Below, one piece after another: positions 23,973-35,999 of a stretch of DNA of 64,000 nt (its first letter is position 1; each line of letters begins with the position of its first letter). The notes under the pieces were generated by a model. The model had not been told where the DNA came from. It saw only the letters and a program-made list of their open reading frames with translations, and did no database searches. The position numbers and the translations under genes were made by a program. The DNA lies in NCBI GenBank assembly GCA_024138025.1, contig JAMXBD010001210.1:310001-374000 (forward strand), read 5' to 3'. The DNA is from Combretum micranthum. Its lineage: Eukaryota > Streptophyta > Magnoliopsida > Myrtales > Combretaceae.

Positions 23973-24267
23973 AAATTATTTGGATTAAGGCCCCTTTTAG
24001 TACCTGAATATGATGAAAGATCAATTAAGATCTAAACTTTTATTTGTTTAATTTCATATCCAAATGACTTTTCATATCTAAACACTACCTTATTCAGTCA
24101 TTATTTGAAACGTATTAATTTTTAAAGAGACAATAAAAGAGTGAGATAGTGTTTACGGCACAAAAGTTCATTCGGGGTATGAAATTGAATAAATTAAAAG
24201 TTCAAATATCTAATTGATCTTTTGATCAAAGTTTAGGTACAAAATAGGGTATTTACCCTAATTATTT
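23973..24267. mobile_element. MULE-like MITE with 8/9-bp target duplication
   Basis: The element is 23982-24258 (277 bp). Inverted ends of about 90 bp share GTACCTGAA/GTACCTAAA, AAAGATCAATTA, AACTTTTA, TTTAATTTCATA and GTAAACACTA-type blocks. The flanks are AAATTATTT (23973-23981) and TAATTATTT (24259-24267), eight of nine bases identical. Terminal wording GGATTAAGGCCC is close to that of the 12034-13737 element, so both may belong to one superfamily. Confidence 0.65.
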
Positions 24268-24299
24268 CAAGCTTACAATGACATCATTTTACTATGGTG

Positions 24300-25030
24300 G
24301 TTTATCTAAAAAATCATGGCACAAAAGTAAGAGCAAAACAAAATCAATAGAGTCGGAGCAAAGACTCCATGTCGTGGGTGATGACCTTGAGTTCTTTCAT
24401 TTCAGTTATCAATGCCCAAGCGAATGCCAACAAATTTAATATCCACTTTACCATCAACATCTAAAGAACCCTCATTTATTATCCTATTGGAGACCATGAG
24501 ACATAGGAGCCAGATGTTCAAGAAATCCCACCCCAAGAAGCGAAGGAGAAAGAGACTGGTGCCGAAGGACATAAGGAGCAAGTCGGGGCTTCCATTCTAG
24601 GTAAGCTGCCTCATCCTTTGGAATCATTAATTTTTACCATCCATTTCAGGAAAGTAGAAGGTCTGCACAATAAAATATGAGGCTACTATAACTATTGTAC
24701 AATTAAATATGCATTGTGGGTTGGAAAGGGTTATATGAGCTTCACCAAACACACGAGGACAAAGGTATAAAATTGAAAATGGAATGGAAACGAGCCAACA
24801 GCATCTGTCAATCTTAGGGAGATGTAGTAAAAAAGAGATAAGGTTCTTCCACTACAAGGATGAAATATACAAAGACAACCTTGACAAAATGATAGCAAGC
24901 ATGCATCTAGCCATGAGGCTGGGCCAATACCAAGATTTAAGGGGTCGACATGAAGAAATTCTAAATCTACAGGCATGGTCATATAGCACATATGCACATC
25001 CTAAAGCTCTACAAGGATGATAAGCTAGAA
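24300..25030 (+). pseudogene. Unassigned coding-like block, decayed
   Basis: Base composition is more balanced than the flanks and two short frames (24412-24600, rich in Lys/Arg at its end; 24784-25020, hydrophilic) look protein-like rather than random. A donor-like TAG|GTAAGC at 24598 and an acceptor-like TTTCAG at about 24650 are present. No domain is recognisable. A decayed retrotransposon gag or a plant gene fragment are both possible. Confidence 0.25.
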
Positions 25031-26035
25031 TATCGAGGTATATTCAGCTCTCTCAACACATGTATTTTCATTTGTTCGGACATTTGGTTAGTTAGGTCAA
25101 ATAAAAATGTATACATAGGTATAACATGTCATTGGATAGGTAAACAAAGGGTTATGCATCAATGATCAATTTTATTAAGGAAAATAAATGGCTCACACAT
25201 GGCATAAAACATATATTCAACTATAAGTTAGATATATACAACTATTACTTAATAAAAATAATATTTTCAATTGGATTTAATTAGGAGTGTGTATGGTCTA
25301 GTTTAGTCCGGTTTACCCATCGAACCCATCCAAACAAGAAATTATGGTTTGTTGTTTTTTATAAAATTGAACCTTACTGTATAGTTTGGTTCTCTATTTT
25401 TTAACCTAAAAAAATGGTTTGGTATACGATTTGAATCGTTTTTATTCGCACTACATGTGATATAATTAAAAAAAATGACAAATTCAACTTCATCAAACAA
25501 TTCAATCACTTTAAATGTAGCTTAAAACACATCCTGACTATGCTAGAATAAAACAAAATTGTGTTTTACTAAAAATTTTTATTTATTTATTTATTTACTC
25601 TTTCCCATCTTATCTATTAATTTAAGAAATGTTAGTCCCTTTAGAATAATATGCATTTAAAGCAACACAAAAAAATAGAATTGTAAGTAACTTGGCCAGG
25701 AACGTAATTCAAAACCATTTTTTTACACAATATTAAATATAATTCAATTGTTTATAAGACTAATATTAATTCAATTCAGAATTGTAGTTGGAAAAAAATT
25801 ATATATGACAGCAAAGAAATCGAAAATGAAAAAAAGAATGATCAATAAATAATAAATTATACAAAATATTCTCAAAAGCAGCTTTTTCTTTTCCAAATCC
25901 TAAAAAAGAAAAAATTCAGATGAATAATTAGGAAAATTAAAGTGACCAATATAGTATCTGTAATATACAAGTAAATAATTTACAAAAAAGTGTATAAGCG
26001 TCTATTAATATAAAATAAGAGGATTATATGGTCAA
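25031..26035. other. AT-rich DNA with possible one-ended element fragment
   Basis: No gene. At 25285-25445 words such as GTCTAGTTTAGTCCGGTTTACC, shortened by decay, resemble the subterminal GGTTTGGTTC repeats of the 5436-6283 element, but I cannot find the opposite end. Confidence 0.3.
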
Positions 26036-27900
26036 AATCTAAGTATATTGGTGTTTTGATCACATGATAGACACATGACGAAAGATGAAAATTTCACAGA
26101 GGCTAGCACACGATTGGCGTAGAATCGTGCATTGCTGGTATATGTGTTGTGGCTAAGGCAGCGTTGATTTCGCAAATTTGTGTTTGAGTTGTGTATGTCG
26201 TCAGCGTTTATATGTACGCTGCCAGCTTTGAAACTCACACTGCCAGTGTACATGTCGGCATACACTTGAGGAAAAATGACCCGAGATGAATGGTCGACAG
26301 CATGGCTGCCCGCCTTCACGTTTACGCTGCCGACATATTTTGTAAAACTGTGAGCGTATGTATGAGGCAAATGAAGGGTTTTCACAAATTCCTTTAAATT
26401 TATCCTATGTCTTCTTCTCCTAAATACTCATAAATCTAAGAAATCCTCTCTGTGAGTATTCCTGGCAAACAAGGAGATTTAGAAGATCCGATCCAAGTAA
26501 TCACATCATTATCTTCTCTTTAGGATTTCAAAGTTCTATCTTTTTCCTTAGGATTTTCTACTAGTTTTGAAGGACAAATTGGAGAAAACTCTTGATTTAT
26601 TGGAGATTTAGATTTTTGGTGATCAAGACGGATTAATGATCAAATTATAAGTAAGTTGATAAATTCTAAACATTTAATATATCATAGTTATGATTTTTGT
26701 TAATTTCTAGTCTGTTTGGCATTGAATGGAGTTTTAAGGTTTAGAGAAACTATTAAGGAGATTGTTTCATTTGGAGTATTTTTGTTTTTCAATCAAGGAG
26801 AAAGGTGTGAATTTGTATTTATGTTAAGATTGGGGTTTTAGATGACGTTTGGATTAGATTTATGCTATGAAAATGGGATATTGAAATCTGTTATGTTTAT
26901 GGGATCAGGGTTTTGGTGATTTAGAGTCATGTTCCTTGAAATTTAATCAAGTACGACCTTATCTTGCTTGTTGTATGTGCGTGTAGGTTTAGAATTGTAA
27001 ATTGAATTAATTACTATCCGGCTTATATTTGAAAAGTTTACTGCTTGTGCTTGGCTACTATTTGTAAAGATCATGCAGAGTGTGATACTAACGCTGGCAA
27101 CTTGATGATCCTTGTGTGTCGTTGTCCCTAATGGAGTCATGCCTAGAAATGATTCTAGTATATTAGGAGTTGTGCCAGCTTAATTGTGGTACGTAGTTAT
27201 ATGTGGGGAGTACCTAACATCACTATATGTATATAAAAGTATTTTATATAAAGATCTTTTTTCTAGGGATCATAAGTTACTCTAGGTTTAGAACTAACTG
27301 CAAGTGGTTCTAAACTGTGTGGTTTGCTGGATTGATTAAAGATAATTACCTATGGTTGCTGCATTAGTTTTAGGATTGTATGTGAAATTTGCATGTTGCA
27401 TGTTTGTACGTATTTATTTGTGGTATGGCGTACTTGACGTTTTTACTCATGTCATTATTTTTCAAGTGCAGGTGAAGATGAGATTTTTTATGACTTATCT
27501 GGATATGACATATATGTTGATCATGGAGATGGCGATATGGACGCGACTTTCCTGCTAAGGACCAATAGATTTTGGATTCTGGAAATAGGAGAGAAAATAT
27601 TAAAGATTATATGAAGTTTACCTGTTTTATGAGATTTATATGTTTTATGATTTTAAGATTTAGTTATGAGATTTTCTTTTATGTTATAAATTTGGATTAT
27701 ATGGGTTGTGGTTTATGCCAACAAGGTTATTTGGATGTTTTGTTATTAAAAGTATTTTAAAAGAGTACCTGATTGCAAAAGTTGTTTAGACCTTGAATCC
27801 CCACTAGTTGATATGTGAATTTATAAAGGGTAATTTCAATATTATTGCTTAACTTTCTTGAACGGTGATAACTCCTAAAGTATTCTAATATCTCTTTTAA
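26036..27900. mobile_element. LTR-retrotransposon-like remnant with GC-rich keyword island
   Basis: A GC-rich island at 26090-26345 repeats GCTGCCAGC/ACGCTGCCGACAT words. It contains the perfect 13-bp palindrome ACACTGCCAGTGT (26237-26249), also found at 30044-30056. Downstream comes a leader-like segment (26390-26650) and, near 27470, a GGTGAAGATGAGATTTT(T)TATG block that resembles the minus-strand sequence at about 28890-28935. This pattern fits non-coding LTR parts of plant Ty3/gypsy elements; the class is inferred. Short frames here (26032-26385 minus, 27352-27558 plus) are not credible proteins. Confidence 0.35.
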
Positions 27901-28450
27901 GATTATTAAAATCTTATCATTGGTTGATTAATTGGAATTTCTTTTTAATAAAAACCCCTTAGATGGCTTTATCTGATCTAGAATTTCCCTATTAGGTTTC
28001 ATCCTAATCCCGAGAAATCATGCTGATCTATTTCTAGAATCTCATTCAAATCCTTTCAATTATGCAAATATAATCTTACAAACAATATTTCTATTAATTT
28101 GAATGAAAATCAGAACATGAACTAATATTCAAGACAAGAAAGCGTAACATAATTGAATTCAAGAAATTAAGAAATAATATAAAAAAAATCAGAACATGTC
28201 ACATAAATAAACTAGTGGTTCATCAAAATCCAAACAAAAGAGTTTACTCCTCCATAAGAGAAGTCTTCATAAGTTACAACCCAGAAATACAATTTAAAAC
28301 TTTCTTCAAATAGACTTGCAATAACACCTACGAATTTTTCAACTATTCTTATGTCTTCTTACTTTCCCTTTTCTTATTTTTGATTCTTTCCTCCATCTTT
28401 CTTTTATAATAATCTTCAAATAAATGGAAATGAATGTTCATTATGGAAAA
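27901..28450. other. Intergenic DNA, nothing recognised
   Basis: AT-rich sequence between two retroelement-like remnants. No coding or repeat signal that I can define. Confidence 0.4.
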
Positions 28451-31000
28451 TGGGAAGTTATGTGTAAAGACCCGCTATCACCCCTATAATAAAAATAGGT
28501 GATAACAGCTCTCCAACCACATATAACCTGCAGAATTATATGCAATGTTGTCCTAGAAGAAGTGTTTGAAGTATTATTTGCCTAAAACCTCAATACTCAA
28601 CTAATAAATTTGAAAACTATTGATTTTTTTTTAAACTTGTAATAAAAACACAACATCATAGTTATCATATATTACAAGAGAAATAAGTTCAAGATATACA
28701 TATAGCTAGGTTTAGATATTACAAACAAAAGCTTCTTACAAGCCTTATACAAAGGCCATAAAAAGTAATTCAACCTATATCATCTAATATAAACATCAAA
28801 AGATTCCATAACTAGTCTATTATAAAATAAGAATTCCATCCTAGTCCATAATCATATCTAATCCTCCAATTCATCTAGGAAACCCTCAAAGTCGGTATCA
28901 TAACCCATATTCGCGTAAAACTCATCTTGATCGTCATCTGAAATTGTTAAAATATGAGCCAAAGGCCTAGTACACAAGTAACGAATACAAATGCGAGGTG
29001 ATCCACACATACTTAAACTAAATGTAAATGTAACAGCCATTAGATTATTAGTTAATCGTTAGTTAGCTAAACAACACTGGAGTATTCAAACTCCAACAAC
29101 AGGGATTTCTAAGGGAACTTGAGTAACAATCACGGCACTTAGGGGGTTGATATAAGTAGCTCGGATACTCATATCTCCTAAATAATTTTATCCAAAACGA
29201 AAAAGTAATCTCATTTAGGGTTCTCAACCGTTTCTCGACTTTACTTAACTCAATCAATGATATTACCTAATTCAGGTATTCCCATAAACACTGAATCAAA
29301 TCATATTACATCCTTTCAAGAATAAGCAAGTGTTATACTGATGTCGAATACCCTATCAGTTACCCACTAAACCACTTACGAAAGTCATTTCAAAATGACA
29401 AGGTGGTCTAAGCGCCTAAAACTACCATGTCCCCAATCTGAGTAGGGTACCACTCTCCAAACCAGATTTAAAGGTATAAAAGACACTATTCAAGCAATTA
29501 TTAAATTTTCTTAATTTAAAGTAACTTTAAAGAATGCCTATCCTAACATAGAATCAAGCAAGTTACTATGTACCTGAAATTGCTTGGGAACTAATATGGT
29601 TAGCTGAGCGACGATCTATCACTGTACAAAGAAAATATTAAATTTTTACTTAGTTTAAGCACAAGTCAACTAGTTTCATACATAACCAATTAAATAAATT
29701 CAAATAAATTATTACAAAGTCATAACATAGCATTTAAACATCATATAATATCATACAATACTCAACAAATATTCAATTGATCATATATCAAGCTTTGGAA
29801 AATATTGGAGGAGGTTTTTGAAAATGGAAATTGCAGGGAACACGCCATCCTTCAACGTCGACGGCGTTGATCTGGTATACTATGTACTAAAACTCAACGC
29901 TTGCCATCGCTGGCAACATTCAACAATACGTCGTCCGCGTTGTAGTCTATGCGGGCGGCTTTGAGCGGGTATAGGCTGCAACTCAAATTTTTCAAAATTT
30001 TCGAGAGTTCCATGGGGTTGGTCCATGCTCGTGGATACCCCCAACACTGGCAGTGTTGCCGTGTACGCTGGAAGGGTAGACCCCTATGCCGGCGGCATTG
30101 GGACGGCGTACATTGCAATACATATTTTTTGAAAAAACTTAGGCCTCCTTGTTTCAAAACATAAAATTTTACCACATTTCTCACTTCCAAACTTCCTCCA
30201 AACTCATTTCCAACTCCAATCTTCAATCCACATATATTCTAACTTCTTTTAATACACAAAATCTTCATTTTGAACTCATCAAACATCTATGTTTACCATG
30301 TCGAACAAAATTCTTCATTCAACCCTTCACATTGCAAAATTAACTACTTAACCCTTTGTCATCCTAACACAATCATTCCAACACTTCCTAATACATATAA
30401 AACACATACTATAAACTCCTCTAGCAACACAACACTACTCAAACTACCATCAAAGTATAAAAAAAACATCCTACCACCATTTAGCATATAAACCCTATTC
30501 TAATACAAGCACAACTTAAGTATACATAAAGCAAGAGTACCACACTTACCATAAGGACTTTGTGCCTTGGTTTAGGAGTCTTGTTGCAAGCCTTTGAGAG
30601 TTTAATTTGTGGAAGAGGAAGGGTTTAATTATATATGGCCATGGGAGAGTTTTTGGAAGGGGAAAAATGGGGTTTTGAAGCATTTTGTTGTGTGTTATGT
30701 TGGTCTGAAAATTTTAGACGAATTTAGCACTTTTAAAAGTTGATATTTATCCAATAGTTGACTTTAGTGGCTGCCAAATTAAGATCTTTAATTGGCTTGG
30801 CTTTGGTTAATTAATGAGCTTGCTTTTTGGCTAATTAAAGGTGGTATTGGGCTTTATTTTGTGACAAAATTTTCTGCTAATAGTAGGTTTAAATACATGC
30901 ATAATTTGACTTGTTTTAATCATTTTTCATACATTCTAATGCACTAAAAATTTATGAACGCAATATTTAACCATTTCAAGGTATTTAATTATTTTTAACA
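28451..31000 (-). mobile_element. LTR-like remnant, minus orientation
   Basis: Read on the minus strand this has a leader-like segment (30640-30140), a GC-rich keyword island (30120-29830) and a GATGACGATCAAGATGAG block (about 28935) similar to that near 27470. The island includes AACACTGGCAGTGTT (30043-30057), a perfect palindrome around one base. It lies downstream, in minus-strand order, of the reverse-transcriptase remnant at 31750-32480, which is where a 3' LTR would be. The small minus frame 28858-29040 ends in an acidic stretch (ISDDDQDEFY) but I do not assign it. Confidence 0.4.
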
Positions 31001-31189
31001 CAACATAATAACTCATTTTTCATACATCAACATGAATCACATTTCAAAATCACATCCTTTCAATAACACATTTATAAAATATAGATTGAGAAATTCATAG
31101 CTATTTCATTATCTTGGCTTTCCAAAGTAAATCTCCTTTGATGCTCAATAGACGTTTTTTTAATAAATAGGAGGTTACTTTTCCGTTAA

Positions 31190-31400
31190 AAAGCTGTTTA
31201 TTTAAAAATAATGCATTGTCAGATCGACGTGGTTAGGGACAGGTCATGTCACAGAGCATGCCTGGCATTTTTTCTTTATATGAGAATTTGACACAATTGG
31301 GACATGGCTTGTCTCAGAACCGTACTCCTGTGGAAACAACACGACTGAGGATAGGTCATGTCATGGTCATGTCATCTTGAAACTCAAATTTTCTACATTT
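31190..31400 (-). repeat. Keyword island with GGTCATGTCA repeats
   Basis: GACAGGTCATGTCA-type words recur at about 31240 and 31355-31375, partly in inverted form (ACATGGCTTGTC at about 31302). Similar in style to the islands at 0.7, 26.2 and 29.9 kb. I infer a second decayed LTR fragment. Confidence 0.35.
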
Positions 31401-31749
31401 TCTATACTTTTACTTGGCATGGTTGATAAACATGGCTTGTCTTTATTGTGTTGACCACTTTTTCCATCCAAACTTTGCATTTTGACCCGTTTTGCTTTCT
31501 TTTTATAAAACATATTCTTTAAAGACCTAAAAGCATAAATTAATATGTTTAAGTGCTGAATTCATAATATTTATATAAAATGACCAACAGAAGTCCATTT
31601 TAACACTCATAAAATAGGAATAATTTTGTTTTATCAATCCTATTCTTAAACACTGATATCTTAAATGAATTTTGTGAAACGTTGATACCTTTCAACATAA
31701 TTTTCTATTGAATATAGGATAATTTATAACTATTCCCTTGATTCTCTTA

Positions 31750-32480
31750 AATCTCGACACCTAAAGCATTACACGTAAAGCACTGGAATTGGTGCAATGG
31801 TAAGTTTTTCCTTCACAAACTCAAAATGTTTTTGCTTTGCTTCCTTCTTTGTAAAATTCATTAGCGGTGCAATAATCGTGTTAGATCATTGCGTAATCTA
31901 TCCACAAAATGGAGATTACCCTAAAAACTCCTAACTTTCCTGACATTTGTTGGTATAAAGCTCTTATTTTCTCTTCATCTATACATACTCCATCACTTGA
32001 CATAATGAGCCCCAAAAACATAATTTTTGCTTAACGTAATTTCTCACTTCTCAACACTTAAAAAGCATTCCCTAAATGCATTAAATGATCACATTTCATC
32101 TAGAAACTATGGTAGCATTTGATTCATGGGGAGTATAAAGGTACTTAGAGCATTGGTTAATCCAAAAGGCATCACAGGCTATTCATATAACATGCTTCTT
32201 CTTAAATGTGATCTTTCGTTCATTCCCTTCTTTTATTTGAATTTGTGATAAATACATTTTACATCGACCTTTTTTATACATTAAAAATCATTTAACTCAT
32301 CAAGTCTTGGGATTGACACTGATATTTTATAGTATTAAGGTTGATGGCTCTATTTAACACACATCCTTTAACTGACATTTTGCTCCAGAACTAAAAGGTC
32401 AACACCAAGTAAGACTTATGCACTCTTGCAATACCCTCCTTCCTATCAACTATCTACTCACCTTTTAACTTCTTTGCTTT
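31750..32480 (-). pseudogene. Decayed Ty3/gypsy reverse transcriptase
   Basis: The minus strand carries recognisable pieces of a gypsy-type RT in the correct order but with many stops and frame changes. Near 32440-32350 there is a RMCV-N-RAIN-like piece, near 32260-32230 a Tyr-His-Gln-Ile-Lys-Glu-like piece (YHKFQIKE), and near 32175-32150 MPFGLTNA, the family's hallmark. Around 32000-31930 comes a PTNV..VRSF-like thumb piece, followed by the FTKKEAKQ-like connection near 31850. The YXDD box is not intact. It is a fossil; integrase and RNase H are not seen between it and the LTR-like block below 31.0 kb. Confidence 0.6.
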
Positions 32481-32825
32481 ACAGAGAATTATTTTATAAG
32501 CTAGTTAGTTTAGATGTCCAACTCCCAAAACTAGCAACCTTGGACTCCTTAAAAAATATGGGTAACATCCATTGCCAATGAAAGAAATCACTTCATCTTC
32601 AAGTCCATTATGAATGAAAGAAATTAGGAAACTCATAATCATACCTTTATCACTGAACAATGTAATTGGTATCGGTGAGGATGTATCACTATTGGAAAAT
32701 CAATCTTCTCTATCACAAAATCATATGGACCATTGGTTTATTTACACAACTATCTCCATCTACAATGATACGTTCTTATTAGAATAAGTTGCTTGGAGGC
32801 AACCCACTTTCAAGTCGCATTGTCC

Positions 32826-33180
32826 AAATGTGATCTAAGTAGTTGGATAACTACTTTTTGCACTATGTGGTAAGTTTGTCTAAATGCAGTAAGTTGATCC
32901 AAATGTGGTAAGTTCATCTAAATGTGATAAGCTGGTTGAAAATGCAACTTGAAGCACCGACTTCTTGCACATGTGGTAAGTTGGTCTAAATGTGTTAAGT
33001 TGACCCAACTATGGCAACAAGTACTTACTTTTCGTAGTGTGTGTTAAGTTTGTTAAAGTGGTAAGCTAGTTCAAATGTGGTAAGTTCGTTCATAGATGGT
33101 AGAAAAGTACCATTTTGTGTTATGTGATAGGTTTGTTTAAATGTGGTAAGTTTTGTACATATTTGGTAGAAAAGTACTAT
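32826..33180 (+). repeat. Degenerate 19-bp tandem repeat
   Basis: Units of GTGGTAAGTTNGTCNAAAT are in exact 19-bp register at 32867-32885, 32886-32904, 32905-32923 and 32924-32943 (one base longer). Further, more scattered copies occur to about 33160 (for example 32972, 33059, 33077, 33142). The unit length is not a multiple of three, so this is not a coding repeat. It lies just upstream, in minus-strand order, of the gypsy RT fossil. Confidence 0.75.
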
Positions 33181-34550
33181 GAAACCAGCTCATACGGTCC
33201 TTATTTTAAGTTGTCATATAACAACTTATCCCATTAATTCCCTTAGGATCCTATTCATCTTATATTAGGTGTGAAAGAAATCCCTCCTTATTCTTTCTTT
33301 ATTGGCCCAATGTCCAAAGTTATCTTAACACCAAAGATCTCAAGCATCATTTAAGGAGTTGAAAAGAGCAAAATATATTAAAACTGTAATGTAATTTATA
33401 TTGCTCATGAATGGACTAAAACTGTAGCAAAACAAAAAAAAATCATTTATGATTTTTTTTAAAATTTTAATTGAGTGTAGTTTTTTAATTCTGACATTGA
33501 TTTACTATTCATAACTTAAAGCAATGAATTGATTTAATGTTTTCTTTAAGAGGATTTCCTCATGAAATCACTGTTGAGATAAACTAAATGTTATAATAGA
33601 TCTTAATAAAAAAATCTATTATAAAATTGATGTTACAATGAAGTTAACAAAGTAAAGACTTCCACAATAAAAAGTAATACTAAGGGGTCAATAAAAAAGC
33701 CGACTAAACAGAACTAATTTGTAAAAAAATTAAATCGAGAATATGATTTTTAAACAATTTGATTTAGAAAATTTCCAATCCAAACCAATTCGTAAATTTA
33801 TGGTTGGTTTAGAAGGGTAAACCATATTAATTTGTAAAACCAAATTAAACTGTTTAAAAAAAACATAATAATATTTCACTTATAATTATAGTTTTTCTTA
33901 TTTGATTAAAGGTAGTATATGTTGTTATGATTTTATTATGGTATTTATTATTTTATGAATATCTATTGATATTCACTTGTTCTTTTCAAAATTTGTTTTA
34001 TAGGTTCAAAGTATATATTTTTTACTTGACGAGTTAACATTGTCTTTTTTTTTTTTGGTTAATCATTTGAAGTCTATGGAATATGAAATTTTTTTTATTT
34101 ATTTATGACTCTTATAATGTATTAATTGTTTTATGTATTTTGTTAGCATTTTATTCATGGATGACTTTTATGGGTTTTTTATACTGGCTAGATTTGTTAG
34201 TAGATAATTAATTGAAAGATTTTGTAAAGAATTATATAGATTATGATTTGTTATATATTAATTAGTGAATGTATTGTATTGATGGATAACTAATTAATGA
34301 TTTTATTATTTTATGGATGACTAGGAGTTATGATTATGATGAATTTATAAAGTATATTGTTGTGTTGTGATTTACAATATGAACTTTGTAGAGTAGTTTA
34401 AATATTTAAAATTTGCATAAATATAACATATTAGAATAATTTTTCAATTACAATTTTGATTTAGTTCACATTTGAACCGAATCAAACCGTTATTTAATGA
34501 TTAAGAAAATTTCTAATATAAACCAAATTATTATATAAGGTTATTAAAGG
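33181..34550. mobile_element. AT-rich DNA, possible decayed inverted-repeat element
   Basis: Sequence at about 33745-33840 (AATTTGATTTAGAAAATTTCC and CCAAACCAATTCG words, shortened) pairs imperfectly with the reverse complement of about 34445-34540. This would make an element of roughly 0.8 kb in the style of the one at 5436-6283. No target duplication was found. No gene. Confidence 0.3.
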
Positions 34551-35999
34551 CCTGTTTGGATTTTCAGTTCTCTAGTGGCACGACATCATTTGAGTATCAA
34601 CCCCTAACCTTGTGCTTGGATTCAAAACAAAAGCAAACTGATAGATTAAAATTATACTGCTGCCCTCACTTACATAATTGTATTCCCAACATAACCCTCG
34701 TGTCTTTCTGCCAAAATCATCTCTCCTAACCTAACTTTCAACGTAGCCAAACAAAGAGATAATAAATGATTCTTTCTGCAAATATCCCAACTTTGTGCAA
34801 CTTTCATTAGTATACTAAAATCATTGGCAAGTGGTGTCCTTTGATCATGGGTTAATAGGACATCTCAAATTTGTTAAAGGTAAACCTCAATGGATGTCTT
34901 TGAAGCACTAGAAGTTTGACAGCCTCCTTACTTTTGTGCACAAGAGAAACCCCTCTTCTTCGTCTGTTGTCTCGTCCATAAGCATCCATCGTGTTGTGCT
35001 AGTCGTCTGACGTTGTCGATCGGTGGATCGGTTGCTTCTTCGTGGCATCATCATAGATCTTGTCGCTAACGAGAATAGTAGACCAGCAACACTCCACTCC
35101 ACTTCGAATCATTGTTGGTTGAGGTACTATTGATGTATCTAGATATTTTTTTTCCATCTCATACTGTAGGTTGTTTGATTGGTGTGGTGTTTGCATATAA
35201 TATGTGTGTGTGTGGTTTGTGTGTTGTCGGGTGTGTGTGCTTAGTCTAAGTAATGCTGTGTGCGTGTGTGCTGTGCGCGTATGAGCTGTGGGTATGTACA
35301 AATGAAGGTTGCATGCTCTATGTGTGACAATAGGGTTTGTGTGTTGTGTGTGTGCATGTGATGCAGTAGACAAGATAACAAATAATTATTTGGAAAAATG
35401 GTATAGAATTTGATGATGGCAGTTTCGTAAATTTGGAGAGTTTTGGATTTTGACCGAGTGGGACCATATTCTGAAGGGAATTGATCTAACGAGTAAAACT
35501 TACCAGCTTTGCTCGTGACCCATGCCGGTTTTTGGCCAAATTCCTTTGTTTAGGCCGTTAAAACCGCGTTTTTACTATTTTTAGTAACTTTTCTTTATGT
35601 CATATCTTTTCATAGGATACTTTTTTTTATATGCCGTCTGTGGCATTAATCTCGTCCGTTCATTTATTTTCGCCCTAGGTATTATTTAGATAGGTTCCCT
35701 TTTTTGGTAAAAAAAAAAGCATATTATATATTCTAGGGTTACAGAACGTGCAGGCATATGTTATTTTGAATGAAAATTTCTTTGAGAGTGTTCTCTCTTT
35801 TCTAGAATTTGTAATCTTGAGTAGATTTCAATTTTTGATGCCAAATATTTAGGTATTCTTAGAATCAATTGATACTTGAAGATCACAAGCCGGGTATTCG
35901 TGCGCGAATCAACGTCTTGCAATAGTTTCCATTTATTCCGCTGCGTCAGCATGTGGGTTGGCTGGTTGCATGATTTGGGCTAATAGGTATGTGTGGTCT
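34551..35999. other. Intergenic DNA with GT-rich decayed microsatellite
   Basis: No supportable gene. GGCCTGTTTGGATT at 34550 looks like the end of a hAT- or Harbinger-type MITE whose partner I cannot find. 35185-35360 is a decayed (GT)n tract and accounts for the Thr/His-rich minus frame 34999-35373. Confidence 0.4.

Noticed and set aside
32867..32943. CRISPR-like repeat array
   Set aside because: The units are contiguous with no spacers, degenerate, and in plant nuclear DNA.
34999..35373. 124-residue minus-strand His/Thr-rich frame
   Set aside because: It is the complement of a decayed (GT)n tract, so the residues are compositional.
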